Source of the DNA: an uncultured Collinsella sp.
Lineage (GTDB): Bacteria > Actinomycetota > Coriobacteriia > Coriobacteriales > Coriobacteriaceae
Assembly (NCBI GenBank): GCA_900539735.1
Contig: UQDE01000005.1
Coordinates: 14,876-78,875 of the forward strand
Length of the DNA: 64,000 nt
Direction: 5' to 3'
Shown: positions 7,150 through 16,090 of the stretch, piece by piece
Layout: every line of letters starts with the position of its first letter
Numbering within the stretch: position 1 is the first letter of the stretch
The notes under the pieces: model-generated
Databases searched by the model: none
Told to the model about the DNA's origin: nothing
What the model saw: the letters and a program-made list of their open reading frames with translations, nothing else
Position numbers and translations under genes: made by a program

Positions 7150-9381
7150 GTGGCACACAACAAACTGGAGGCAAGCCCCCAAGACCAGCGTGGTCAAGGC
7201 GGGCACGGAGCCATCCCCCTCTCCGCTGGCATGCTGCTTGTAACGCTCGGCGTCGTCTATGGCGACATCGGCACGAGCCCCATGTACACCATGAAATCAA
7301 TCGTCGCCAACAACGGCGGCATCGGTACCGTCAGCGAGGACATGATCCTGGGCGCGCTTTCGCTCGTCATCTGGACCATGACACTCGTGACCACGGTCAA
7401 GTACGTGGTAATCGCCATGAAGGCCGACAACCACAACGAAGGCGGCATCTTCGCCCTGTTTAGTCTGGTGCGAAAAGTGGCACCATGGCTGATCCTACCT
7501 GCCATGATCGGCGGCGCGGCGCTGCTCGCCGACGGCATCCTCACCCCCGCGGTCACGGTCACCACAGCCATCGAGGGCCTGCGTACCATCGAGTGGGGCC
7601 ACGCGCTGCTTGGCGACGGCCAGACCAACGTCATCATCATCACCATCATCATTATCTGCGGCCTATTTGCCATGCAGCGCGCCGGCACCTCGTCAATCGG
7701 CAAGCTCTTCGGCCCGCTCATGACGCTGTGGTTCCTGTTCCTGGCAGGCGCCGGTCTGTTCAACATGCTCGGCAACCTGTCCATCTTGCGCGCGCTCAAC
7801 CCCATCCGCGGCATTATGTTCCTGTTCTCGCCCATCAACCATTCGGGCATTATGGTGCTCGGCTTTGTCTTCCTGTCGACAACCGGTGCCGAGGCACTCT
7901 ACTCGGACATGGGCCACGTGGGCAAGGCAAACATCTATGCATCCTGGCCATTTGTTAAGACGGCCCTTATCCTCAACTATCTGGGTCAGGGAGCTTGGCT
8001 ACTCGCCAATAACTCCAACCCCCAGATGCTCGCGATGGATATCGTTAACCCGTTCTATATGATGCTTCCCGAGCCCCTGCGCCCCTTTGCCATTGTGCTT
8101 TCGGCCGTGGCGGCCATCATCGCCTCGCAGGCGCTCATCACCGGCTCGTTCTCGCTGGTATCCGAGGCAACGCGCCTCAACCTTATGCCGCACCTACGCA
8201 TCCACTACCCCAGCGACACCAAGGGTCAGCTCTATATTCCGCTCGTCAACAACATCATGTGGGTCGGCTGCATCTTCATCGTGCTGTTGTTCCAGAACTC
8301 CGAGCGCATGGAAAGCGCCTATGGCCTCGCCATCACCGTGACCATGCTCATGACCACCACGCTGCTGACGAGCTATATCGTCGGCATTCTCAAGCACAGA
8401 CTGGGCGCCTGCGTCTTCGCCCTGCTTTTTGGCGCCATTGAGCTGTGCTTCTTCGCTTCGTGCCTCACCATGTTCTTTGACGGCGGCTATGTGATGATCT
8501 TCCTGGCCGCACTGCTGTTTGGCCTTATGTATGTGTGGCGTCGCGGCACCGCCATCGAGCGCACACAGACGATTCTGCTGCCCGTCTCCAAGTACATCGA
8601 CCAGCTCAATCGCCTGCGCAATGACGAGACCTATCCCGTGCTCGCTGACAATCTGGTATTTCTCACCAACAGCCCCGACCCGCTCACGCTCGACCGCGAC
8701 GTGCTCTATTCCATCCTGGACAAGCACCCCAAGCGCGCCAAGGCATATTGGTTCATCAACGTGCACGTTACCGACGAACCCTATACGCACGAGTATTCCG
8801 TCGAGACCTTTGGCACAGACTTCCTCTTCCGCGTTCGCCTGGACCTGGGCTTTAAGGTCAACCAGCGCGTCAACGCCTATCTGCGTCAGATCGTCGGCGA
8901 CTTGATGGCATCGGGCGAGCTGCCGCCGCAGCATCACACCTACTCCATCTACGAGACGCGCGGCAACGTGGGCGACTTCCGTTTTTGCATGCTGCGCAAG
9001 ATGCTTGCCCCCGAAACGGACATCAACCGCAACGACCACCGCGTCATGGCCATCAAGTACGCCGTCCGCCGCGCCTGCGGAAGCCCGGCACGCTGGTACG
9101 GTCTTGAGAACTCGGCCATCATCATCGAGTACGTGCCCCTCTTTGCCCGCATGCGTCCGGCCGTTAAGCTCGTGCGCACCCAGGTGCCGCTCGAGGTTCA
9201 GATCGAAGAGGCCGAGGAAATGGAAGTCGACATCTTCTCGGACGACTTGGTCAACGGCAACGAAGCCGGTAGGGACATGAACGTCGACCCCACCGAGTTG
9301 CTCGAGAGCGTCGCCGATACGCCCGAACAGCAACAGCTCGACGGCCTCGAGAACGAACAGCTCAACGACGCCAACTTCTAG
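7150..9381 (+). CDS. kup: Kup/Trk-type low-affinity potassium uptake protein
   Basis: The 743-residue protein has the Kup signature GVVYGDIGTSPMY near its N-terminus, about twelve membrane segments to residue about 460, and a long soluble C-terminal domain. It takes up K+, probably with protons. The GTG at 7150 is preferred because AAGGGAG lies five bases upstream; an in-frame ATG at 7132 has no ribosome site but cannot be excluded. The C-terminal about 70 residues are acidic (for example EEAEEMEVDIFSDD) and look like a lineage extension. Two hairpins in the 160-bp leader suggest regulation. A strong terminator follows. Confidence 0.93.
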   Translation: MAHNKLEASPQDQRGQGGHGAIPLSAGMLLVTLGVVYGDIGTSPMYTMKSIVANNGGIGTVSEDMILGALSLVIWTMTLVTTVKYVVIAMKADNHNEGGIFALFSLVRKVAPWLILPAMIGGAALLADGILTPAVTVTTAIEGLRTIEWGHALLGDGQTNVIIITIIIICGLFAMQRAGTSSIGKLFGPLMTLWFLFLAGAGLFNMLGNLSILRALNPIRGIMFLFSPINHSGIMVLGFVFLSTTGAEALYSDMGHVGKANIYASWPFVKTALILNYLGQGAWLLANNSNPQMLAMDIVNPFYMMLPEPLRPFAIVLSAVAAIIASQALITGSFSLVSEATRLNLMPHLRIHYPSDTKGQLYIPLVNNIMWVGCIFIVLLFQNSERMESAYGLAITVTMLMTTTLLTSYIVGILKHRLGACVFALLFGAIELCFFASCLTMFFDGGYVMIFLAALLFGLMYVWRRGTAIERTQTILLPVSKYIDQLNRLRNDETYPVLADNLVFLTNSPDPLTLDRDVLYSILDKHPKRAKAYWFINVHVTDEPYTHEYSVETFGTDFLFRVRLDLGFKVNQRVNAYLRQIVGDLMASGELPPQHHTYSIYETRGNVGDFRFCMLRKMLAPETDINRNDHRVMAIKYAVRRACGSPARWYGLENSAIIIEYVPLFARMRPAVKLVRTQVPLEVQIEEAEEMEVDIFSDDLVNGNEAGRDMNVDPTELLESVADTPEQQQLDGLENEQLNDANF

Positions 9382-9401
9382 CGACGTCACAAATCAACGA
9401 C

Positions 9402-9437
9402 AGCGGCCCTGCACCTCACGGGAGATGCAGGGCCGCT
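9402..9437. terminator. Hairpin terminator between kup and bile salt hydrolase
   Basis: A 12-bp perfect stem (9402-9413 with 9426-9437) lies between two convergent genes and may serve both. The T-run after it is short. Confidence 0.7.
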
Positions 9438-9460
9438 TTGCATTGCGGTAAAGCTATCGG

Positions 9461-10426
9461 CTACGAACGACGCGGCTCGGGAACCACGAGCCTATCGGGG
9501 CTCGCGCCCTCGGCATCCATCAGGCTCACGTAGCGAATCGACGGATCCCCATACATCGCGTAGTAATAATTGCCCGTGCGCGCGCTAAAGCATCCGGTGT
9601 AGATAGTCTTCTCGAACTTGCCATCGCCCATCCTGGACGCTCCCTCGATCATCACCACGCCCTCGAGCGAGCGGAACATGCGAACGACGTTTTCGGTCTC
9701 GCTCTCCTTTTGCGGGTAATTGGCATTGAGGTACGCCGCCTTTACAAAACGGCTCGGCGAATAGCAATCGCCCGGAATGCCGCGCATGCCGGCACCGGCT
9801 CCATAGGGCTTGAGCTCGGCGCCACGCCATGTCGCCGTCTGCGGAAAATCGCTTGTGGCGGTGATATAGGTGCGTAGGTTTTCCATATGCCACGGGAAGG
9901 TCGGCTGATTGGCAAGGGTGTCGACCGGATCGTCGTATACATGCAGGCCGTCAGCCATCATCTCGACCACGATGCTGCGCTGGCTGTCGCCGATAATCCA
10001 ATGGAGCAGTGACACGCCCAGCCCCTCTCCGGCAGATTTGGCGACAATCACCGTGTCGCGCAGCGCGGCCTCGACCTCATCGACCGTCGAGAACGTCGCT
10101 GCCACCCATAGGGGGAACTCATAGGCCGCGATATTGGTCTTTCCATCAACCGGACCCTCGGCATACTCGGCATAGCCGGGAAAGTTTAGCCCCGCCACAG
10201 CCAGACCCGCATCGTTACCGCAATCGAAGAACATGGGATAGTTCTTGTAATCGATGCACATACCGATCACCGCGTGTGCCGCTGTCGCGTCGTCGATAAA
10301 CGAATACGGAACGTGAAACCCGCGCGGCATCACGCGAACCTGTTGGCCGTAGTCAAAGCTCCAGTCGAGGTTGCGGCCTAGATACATGTGACCAGAATTA
10401 TCGGTAAATCGAATGCTCGTACACAT
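9461..10426 (-). CDS. bsh: Bile salt hydrolase (choloylglycine hydrolase)
   Basis: The 321-residue Ntn-hydrolase begins MCTSI, so removal of Met exposes the catalytic Cys2. The other family residues are present: Arg18 and Asp21 (LGRNLDW), Asn81 (GLNFPG), Asn173 (LANQPTF) and Arg226 (SPSRF). The enzyme cleaves glycine or taurine from conjugated bile acids; penicillin V acylases share the fold, but these residues and the gut-type genome favour bile salts. AGGAGG precedes the ATG at 10426, and any longer start would mask the nucleophile. No signal peptide is seen, so it is cytoplasmic. It is convergent with kup. Confidence 0.93.
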   Translation of the reverse strand: MCTSIRFTDNSGHMYLGRNLDWSFDYGQQVRVMPRGFHVPYSFIDDATAAHAVIGMCIDYKNYPMFFDCGNDAGLAVAGLNFPGYAEYAEGPVDGKTNIAAYEFPLWVAATFSTVDEVEAALRDTVIVAKSAGEGLGVSLLHWIIGDSQRSIVVEMMADGLHVYDDPVDTLANQPTFPWHMENLRTYITATSDFPQTATWRGAELKPYGAGAGMRGIPGDCYSPSRFVKAAYLNANYPQKESETENVVRMFRSLEGVVMIEGASRMGDGKFEKTIYTGCFSARTGNYYYAMYGDPSIRYVSLMDAEGASPDRLVVPEPRRS

Positions 10427-10557
10427 AGCGCCTCCTAGCTTTACGTTCTTGCTAAGCTCATTGTCACCAAACAAAAAGGCGCTAAACACAAAAGCCCGGA
10501 CATGACAACAATGTCACGCCCGGACCAAAAGAGACGAAGTGCGGTGCTGTAGTCACC

Positions 10558-10977
10558 CTAGACAAGTTTACCTTGGCAGTGATCGATCATATGCTGGATC
10601 ATCTGTGCCTCAAAGCCCGCGTAGTCGCGGCGGCACTCCTTCATCTTGCCGTCGACGATCTGGTCAAAGGCAACCTTGCACTTGATATAGCGCGTGGACT
10701 TGGTGACCTCCTCGTGCGTCAGGCAGCTCTCCTCCATCTTACTGGCGCCCAGGCCAAACACCAGACGGGGGTTGTAGAGCACGTGGGGCTCGCCGGCATC
10801 GTCCAGATAGACGCAGACCTTCTTGGTGACGCCGATCTGGTTGGCAGCCAAGCAGCCGGCATCATCGAGCGACTTGATGGTATCAATCAGATCCTGAGCG
10901 ACCGACTCGTCCTCGACAGTCGCAACCTCGCAACGCTGGGACAGGATAGCCTCGTCGTGGCAAAGCTCTTTAATCAT
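10558..10977 (-). CDS. Degenerate peptide deformylase paralog
   Basis: The 139-residue protein matches the deformylase at 2811 in length and motif spacing. Motif 1 is CLAANQIG (Gln intact), motif 2 is ESCLT at 83-87 instead of EGCLS, and motif 3 is HMIDH at 129-133 where HExDH is expected. The metal ligands Cys and both His remain, but the catalytic Glu is Met, so normal deformylase chemistry is unlikely. It could be a regulator, a decoy or an enzyme with changed function. The second Met (10977) is chosen because GGAGG lies just before it. Expression signals are good, so it is probably not a pseudogene. Confidence 0.8.
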   Translation of the reverse strand: MIKELCHDEAILSQRCEVATVEDESVAQDLIDTIKSLDDAGCLAANQIGVTKKVCVYLDDAGEPHVLYNPRLVFGLGASKMEESCLTHEEVTKSTRYIKCKVAFDQIVDGKMKECRRDYAGFEAQMIQHMIDHCQGKLV

Positions 10978-11170
10978 ACGTTCCTCCATAGGGGTCGTTG
11001 TAACCGCTTAAGTATACGGTACCCACACATTCTCATGCGAAAAATACCGTCCGTCTGCTACAAAGCGCCGAACATCAACATGCGAGGAACGACAGCGTCG
11101 TAAAGGGGCTATAGTGGGTGAGTTCGTGTCAATCGGCCTAAACTCGGGGCCGAACAAGGAAAGGGTATGC

Positions 11171-12481
11171 ATGGACGAACTATTTCACGTCAGCGAGCGC
11201 AAGTCCACAATCGGGACCGAACTTCGCGCTGGACTGACAACATTCCTGGCGATGGCCTACATCATCGCCGTCAACCCCGCTGTGCTCTCGGGCGCTGGCA
11301 TCGATGCGGGAGCGCTCGCCTGCGCCACCTGCCTGGGCGCCGGCATCATGACCATCTGCATGGGCATCTTCGCCAACCGCCCGCTCGCCTGCGCGTCGGG
11401 CTTAGGCGTCAACGCGATGATCGCCGGAATCACCACCACCGTCTGCGGCGGTGACTGGCACGTGGCCATGAGCGTCATCTTCCTCGAAGGTATCGTCATC
11501 TTGCTGCTCGTGCTTTGTGGCCTGCGCGAGGCCATCATGGACGCCATCCCCGTGGTTCTGCGCCACGCTATCTCGGTGGGCCTGGGCCTGTTCATCGCCA
11601 TGATTGGCCTGTGCGATGCCGGCATTATCACCGCTGGCGCCGGTACACTCGTCGGTCTGGGCGACATCACCTCCCCCACCTTCATCGTCGGCATCATCTC
11701 CATCCTGGTGACGGTCGCCCTCGCCTGCCGCAACGTCCCCGGCTCGCTGCTCATCGGCATCGTCGTCGCCGTCATCGCCGGTATCCCCCTAGGTGTGACC
11801 CAGGCTCCGACCGGTATCATCGCCCCGCTCGACTTCTCGAGCATCGGTGGCCCCATCGCCGACGCCGGCGGCGTGCCCGCCATCGTCAAGGTCCTTACCG
11901 ACCCCACGCTCCTCGTCATCTCGTTCTCGCTGCTCATGAGTGACTTCTTCGACACCATGGGCACCGCGATGGCCGTGGCCAAGCAGGGCGAGTTCCTCAC
12001 CGACGACGGCAACGTCGAGAATATCAAGGAGATCCTGATCGTCGACTCCGCCGCCGCCGCTGTGGGCGGTTTCATGGGCGTCTCCTCCATCACCACCTTC
12101 GTCGAGTCCACCTCTGGCGCTGCCGACGGTGGCCGCACGGGCCTCACCTCCGTCACCACCGGCGTGCTGTTCATTCTCGCCGCGTTCTTCTCCCCCATCG
12201 TCACCATCGTTTCCAGCGCCGCCACCTGCGGTGCTCTGGTCTACGTCGGTTACCTCATGATGAGCGAGGCCTCCGAGATCGACTGGTCCGACGTGTCGCA
12301 GGGTTTCCCGGCGTTCATGATTGTCGCCGGCGTGCCCTTCACCTACTCCATCTCTGCCGGCATCGGTCTGGGCTTTATCGCCTACGTGATCGTCGCGCTC
12401 TTTAAGGGCGAGGCCTCCAAGATCAAGCCGCTCATGTGGATCGCAGCCCTTGCCTTCCTCGTCTACTTCTTCGTGGCGTAA
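11171..12481 (+). CDS. AzgA-type purine permease (NCS2 family)
   Basis: The 436-residue membrane protein belongs to the AzgA/GhxP branch of nucleobase:cation symporters. It shows TELRAGLTTFLAMAYI at the N-terminus, the ACASGLGVNA loop and the SDFFDTMGT segment, all diagnostic of this branch. It probably imports adenine, guanine or hypoxanthine with protons. ATG 11171 follows AAGGAAAGGG. An upstream in-frame extension of 19 codons lacks a ribosome site. The 193-bp leader shows no purine riboswitch core that I can recognise. A strong terminator follows the gene. Confidence 0.92.
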   Translation: MDELFHVSERKSTIGTELRAGLTTFLAMAYIIAVNPAVLSGAGIDAGALACATCLGAGIMTICMGIFANRPLACASGLGVNAMIAGITTTVCGGDWHVAMSVIFLEGIVILLLVLCGLREAIMDAIPVVLRHAISVGLGLFIAMIGLCDAGIITAGAGTLVGLGDITSPTFIVGIISILVTVALACRNVPGSLLIGIVVAVIAGIPLGVTQAPTGIIAPLDFSSIGGPIADAGGVPAIVKVLTDPTLLVISFSLLMSDFFDTMGTAMAVAKQGEFLTDDGNVENIKEILIVDSAAAAVGGFMGVSSITTFVESTSGAADGGRTGLTSVTTGVLFILAAFFSPIVTIVSSAATCGALVYVGYLMMSEASEIDWSDVSQGFPAFMIVAGVPFTYSISAGIGLGFIAYVIVALFKGEASKIKPLMWIAALAFLVYFFVA

Positions 12482-12510
12482 CGGCACAGCCTGCTAAAGC
12501 AAAACAACAA

Positions 12511-12549
12511 GGCGCGGAGTCGCATCGAGCGGCTCCGCGCCTTTCTTTT
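12511..12549 (+). terminator. Intrinsic terminator after AzgA permease
   Basis: A GC-rich stem GGCGCGGAG with CTCCGCGCC closes a short loop and is followed by TTTCTTTT. Confidence 0.85.
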
Positions 12550-12618
12550 AGCGACGGTCCCTACACCGACGTGCGACAATCGTGTTTGTAGATGTCGAAA
12601 TGCAGAGAGAAGCCCGTC

Positions 12619-13284
12619 ATGAAAGCGTGCCAAAAGCAGATAACCGTTTATTCAGAGTGTGCGGAAGGCGCGCCCGTCATCTACCTCCCCGTAGTTATGG
12701 GCGACGGTAGTGGAGTCTACGAGTGCTGCCGAGAGCTCGACTGCCCACCGTTCACCCTTGTCGCCATTGGCGGGCTCGATTGGAATCGCGAGCTGAGCCC
12801 TTGGGAATGCGACGGAACCGTACGCGATGCCGAGCCCTTTGGTGGACAGGCGTCCGAGTTTCTCGATGAACTGCTGAACCGAATAATCCCAAAGGTCGAA
12901 TCATCGCTCCCACAGCCACCTGTTTGGCGTGGCATTGCCGGTTATTCGCTGGCGGGCCTCTTTTCGCTTTGGACCCTCTGGCAGACCGATGTCTTTGACC
13001 GCGCCGCAAGCGCATCGGGCTCCCTGTGGTTTCCTGGCTTTATCGACTACGCGCACGAGCACACGATGTCGAACGCGCCCGATGCCGTCTATCTGTCACT
13101 CGGCAAAAAGGAGACCAAGACACCCAACCGCATGATGAGGCACGTCCTCGAAGACACACGCGCCATGGAAAAACTGCTCGGCGAACGTGGTATTCCCGCG
13201 ACGCTGGAGCTCAACCCCGGCAACCACTTTGCCCAAACTGACCTGCGCATGGCACACGGCATCCACTGGATACTGACGCATTAA
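12619..13284 (+). CDS. Alpha/beta-hydrolase esterase
   Basis: The 221-residue protein resembles the esterase D/Fes group of alpha/beta hydrolases. The nucleophile motif GYSLAG is at 108-113 (Ser110), and a C-terminal GNHF segment could supply the catalytic His. No signal peptide is present, so it acts in the cytoplasm. Members cleave carboxyl esters, including siderophore or S-formylglutathione-type esters; the substrate is unknown and there is no siderophore context here. The second Met is chosen as start because AGAGAGAAG lies upstream; the Met nine codons earlier is possible. It is convergent with uraA. Confidence 0.75.
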   Translation: MKACQKQITVYSECAEGAPVIYLPVVMGDGSGVYECCRELDCPPFTLVAIGGLDWNRELSPWECDGTVRDAEPFGGQASEFLDELLNRIIPKVESSLPQPPVWRGIAGYSLAGLFSLWTLWQTDVFDRAASASGSLWFPGFIDYAHEHTMSNAPDAVYLSLGKKETKTPNRMMRHVLEDTRAMEKLLGERGIPATLELNPGNHFAQTDLRMAHGIHWILTH

Positions 13285-13286
13285 TA

Positions 13287-13325
13287 ATGGCGTCCACGCG
13301 TGCATACGCATGGACGCCATTTTTA
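13287..13325. terminator. Bidirectional terminator between esterase and uraA
   Basis: A 10-bp stem (ATGGCGTCCA with TGGACGCCAT) is followed by TTTTT on the plus strand. The genes on either side converge on it. Confidence 0.8.
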
Positions 13326-13344
13326 ATTTGGCTGAACGCAGCCA

Positions 13345-14679
13345 CTATTCAGCAGTCTCCTCAAGCTCGGAAGTATCGAACTCAAAGTCGTTACCGGGCA
13401 GGATGGCGTTGAGCACAATGCCCACCAGCGAGCCCACGGCAAGGCCGGAAAGCGAAATCGTCACGCCGGCCAGGTCCAGCACGATGGCACCGGCGGTGCT
13501 GTAGGCAATGCCGAGTGAAAGCACGAGCACCAGAGCGGCCACCAGCACGTTGCGGTTGTTCTGGAAATCGACCTGGTTCTCAATGAGGTTGCGTACGCCC
13601 ACGGCACTGATCATGCCATAGAGCACGAGCGACACTCCGCCGATTACACACGCCGGCATGGCGGCGATGACCGCGGCGAACTTGGGGCAGAACGAAAGCA
13701 CAATGGCGCAGCACGCGGCGATGCGAATCACACGCGGGTCGAACACGCGCGTCAGGGCGAGCACGCCAGTGTTCTCGCCATACGTGGTGTTGGCCGGAGC
13801 GCCAAAGAGCGAAGCCAGAATCGTGGCGAGACCATCGCCGAGCAGCGTGCGATGCAGGCCGGGATCGGCAATGTAGTTGCGTTCACAGGTGGAGCCAATG
13901 GCGGAGATATCACCGATATGTTCGATCATGGTCGCGAAAGCCAGCGGCATGATGGTGATGATGGCCGTCGTGGCAAGACCGCTATCGAACTGCGGCCCAA
14001 AGAGTGCAAACACGGTGTTGTCCCACACGATGGGCAAACCGACCCACGGAGCGGCGGCAACGCCCGAGAAATCAACCTCGCCGAGCGCAGCCGCAACGGC
14101 ATAGCTCACCACAACGCCCAGCAAAATCGGCACGATCTTGACCATGCCACGGCCCCAGATGTTGCAGATGACGATAACGGCAACGCCAATGACAGCCACA
14201 AGCCAGTTGGTCTGGCAGTTAGCAATAGCGGAACTTGCCAGGATCAAGCCGATGGAAATGACGATGGGGCCAGTCACCACCGGCGGAAAGAAACGCATGA
14301 CACGCTTGGCGCCAAACGCGCGGAAGAGCGCCGCCAGCACCGGATAGAGCAGACCGGCACAAGCTACGCCTAGGCAGGCGTAGGGCAAAAGCTCGGCCTC
14401 GCCGTTGGGCGCGATTGCGGCATAGCCTGCGATAAAGGCAAACGATGAGCCCAAAAATGCCGGCACCTTACCGCGCGACAGGAAGTGGAACAGCAGCGTG
14501 CCCAAGCCGGCAAACAAAAGCGTTGCCGATACCGAGAGGCCGGTGAGCACGGGCACCAGCACGGTGGCGCCAAACATGGCAAACAGGTGCTGTAGGCCGA
14601 GCAGGAACATGCGCGGGCGGCCGAGCGACGATGCGTCGTAGATGGCATCGCTGACGGCGGGCGTCGAGGACTGGGACAT
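13345..14679 (-). CDS. uraA: Uracil/xanthine permease (NCS2, UraA type)
   Basis: The 444-residue protein has about 14 hydrophobic segments and NCS2 hallmarks: LGLQHLFAMFGATVLVP near the N-terminus, the TMIEHIGDISAIG segment and GAPANTTYGENTGVLALT. It probably imports uracil with protons. The ATG has AAAGGAC upstream. With the AzgA-type permease 2 kb away it gives salvage of both purine and pyrimidine bases. The leader on the minus strand contains a weak stem (CAGG with CCTG) before the start, but I see no known pyrimidine attenuator. Confidence 0.92.
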   Translation of the reverse strand: MSQSSTPAVSDAIYDASSLGRPRMFLLGLQHLFAMFGATVLVPVLTGLSVSATLLFAGLGTLLFHFLSRGKVPAFLGSSFAFIAGYAAIAPNGEAELLPYACLGVACAGLLYPVLAALFRAFGAKRVMRFFPPVVTGPIVISIGLILASSAIANCQTNWLVAVIGVAVIVICNIWGRGMVKIVPILLGVVVSYAVAAALGEVDFSGVAAAPWVGLPIVWDNTVFALFGPQFDSGLATTAIITIMPLAFATMIEHIGDISAIGSTCERNYIADPGLHRTLLGDGLATILASLFGAPANTTYGENTGVLALTRVFDPRVIRIAACCAIVLSFCPKFAAVIAAMPACVIGGVSLVLYGMISAVGVRNLIENQVDFQNNRNVLVAALVLVLSLGIAYSTAGAIVLDLAGVTISLSGLAVGSLVGIVLNAILPGNDFEFDTSELEETAE

Positions 14680-14801
14680 GGATGTCCTTTCGAATGGAAG
14701 GGCGATCAGGCATATCGGATAACCTGCCCGAACGATACGATCCGAACCATTGTACGCGATACACTATGCCTCGCACGCGCCGCCACCTGCAAACACTAGC
14801 G

Positions 14802-15935
14802 CTATTTCCAAACGCGCTCGGCAATGCGCTTGACCAGCGCGATCTTTGCCCATTGCTCATCCTCGGTCAGCTTGTTGCCAATCTCGCAGCTGGCAAAGCC
14901 GCACTGAGGCGACAGATACAGGTTCTCGAGCGGCACGTACTTTGCGGCTTCACGGATGCGCTCGACGATAACATCCTCGTTCTCGAGCTCTGCCGCCTTG
15001 GTGGTTACCAAGCCCAGCACGACCTTCTTGCCCGGGGCAACGTACTTGAGCGGCTCAAAACCGCCGGCGCGCGGCGTATCGAACTCCAGGTAAAATGCAT
15101 CGACATCCTCGTTTGCGAACAGGTACGGCGCGATGGGGTCATAGCCGCCCTCGAAGGCATAGGTGGAGTGGTAGTTGCCGCGGCACACATGCGTGTTGAT
15201 GACCAGATCGTCGGGCTTGTCCGCGATGGCGGCATTGTTGAGCGCCACGCCCAGCTCGCTTACCTTTTGCAGGTCGACCGGGCTCATGCCGGTTTTGGCG
15301 ACAAAATCGGTGTCGCAGTAGATGCCCCAGGTGCAGTCATCAAACTGGATGTTGCGGCAGCCTGCTGCGTACAGGTCGGCGATCACCGTGCGATAAGCGG
15401 CTGCGATGGCGTCGGCAAGTTCCTCATCGGTCTTATAGACAGCGCGCAGGCTCTCCTGCTGGCCGTCGCAGCGGTCGAGCGTGACTTCGGAGAACGTCTG
15501 GATCGGCGCCGGAATGGTTTGCCGCGCGACCTGACCCTCCCCCTCGAGCGCCTTGACAAATTTAAAGTGCTCGACGAACGGATGGTTCTCGCCGCTAATG
15601 GGGCCGGTTACCACGGCGGTGTCGGCTGTGGTCTCCTCGTCGTGGAACATATAGCCCGTACGCGAGGTACGGCGTTCAATGCCGTTGAGCCCCCACATAA
15701 AGTCGAGGTGCCAGTAACTGCGGCGAAACTCGCCATCGGTAATCACCTGCAGACCAGCGGACTTTTGCTTGTCCACCAGGTCGCGAATGGCCTCATCCTC
15801 GACGGCCTTAAGGCCGGCGGCGTCGAGTGTGCCCGCGGCATAGGCGGCACGGGCGTCCTTTACGGCCTGTGGACGAAGAAAGCTGCCGACGATATCGGCG
15901 CGAAACGGCGCGTTCAGCGTGGTTAAAGCACTCAT
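14802..15935 (-). CDS. Cobalamin-independent methionine synthase-like protein (MetE C-terminal domain)
   Basis: The 377-residue protein is a stand-alone UROD/MetE-like barrel of the YxjG/YxjH type. Zinc ligands can be placed in the INTHVCRGNY segment, the LEFD glutamate and the SPQCGFAS cysteine. It lacks the N-terminal half of full MetE. The family transfers a methyl group to homocysteine or related thiols; the methyl donor is not known for such short forms. ATG 15935 follows GGGAG. The neighbouring LysR gene and a dyad at 16022-16044 suggest MetR-like control. Confidence 0.88.
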   Translation of the reverse strand: MSALTTLNAPFRADIVGSFLRPQAVKDARAAYAAGTLDAAGLKAVEDEAIRDLVDKQKSAGLQVITDGEFRRSYWHLDFMWGLNGIERRTSRTGYMFHDEETTADTAVVTGPISGENHPFVEHFKFVKALEGEGQVARQTIPAPIQTFSEVTLDRCDGQQESLRAVYKTDEELADAIAAAYRTVIADLYAAGCRNIQFDDCTWGIYCDTDFVAKTGMSPVDLQKVSELGVALNNAAIADKPDDLVINTHVCRGNYHSTYAFEGGYDPIAPYLFANEDVDAFYLEFDTPRAGGFEPLKYVAPGKKVVLGLVTTKAAELENEDVIVERIREAAKYVPLENLYLSPQCGFASCEIGNKLTEDEQWAKIALVKRIAERVWK

Positions 15936-16021
15936 AGATATCTCCCTTTGCATTGGTTGCTTTACTGGGACAAAGTATGAGCGCTCATATAGCCATCGTA
16001 AAATATACGTTTATAACAGTT

Positions 16022-16044
16022 TGATATAGATGCTTCCTATATCA
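16022..16044 (-). promoter_or_regulatory. LysR-type dyad upstream of the MetE-like gene
   Basis: TGATATAG-N7-CTATATCA is a perfect 23-bp dyad located 87-109 bp upstream of the MetE-like start and just after the LysR stop. It is a plausible activator site. Confidence 0.6.
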
Positions 16045-16090
16045 GTTGGGACTGCCATGAAGAGATTTGACCTGTACAGGACGCAGCAGT

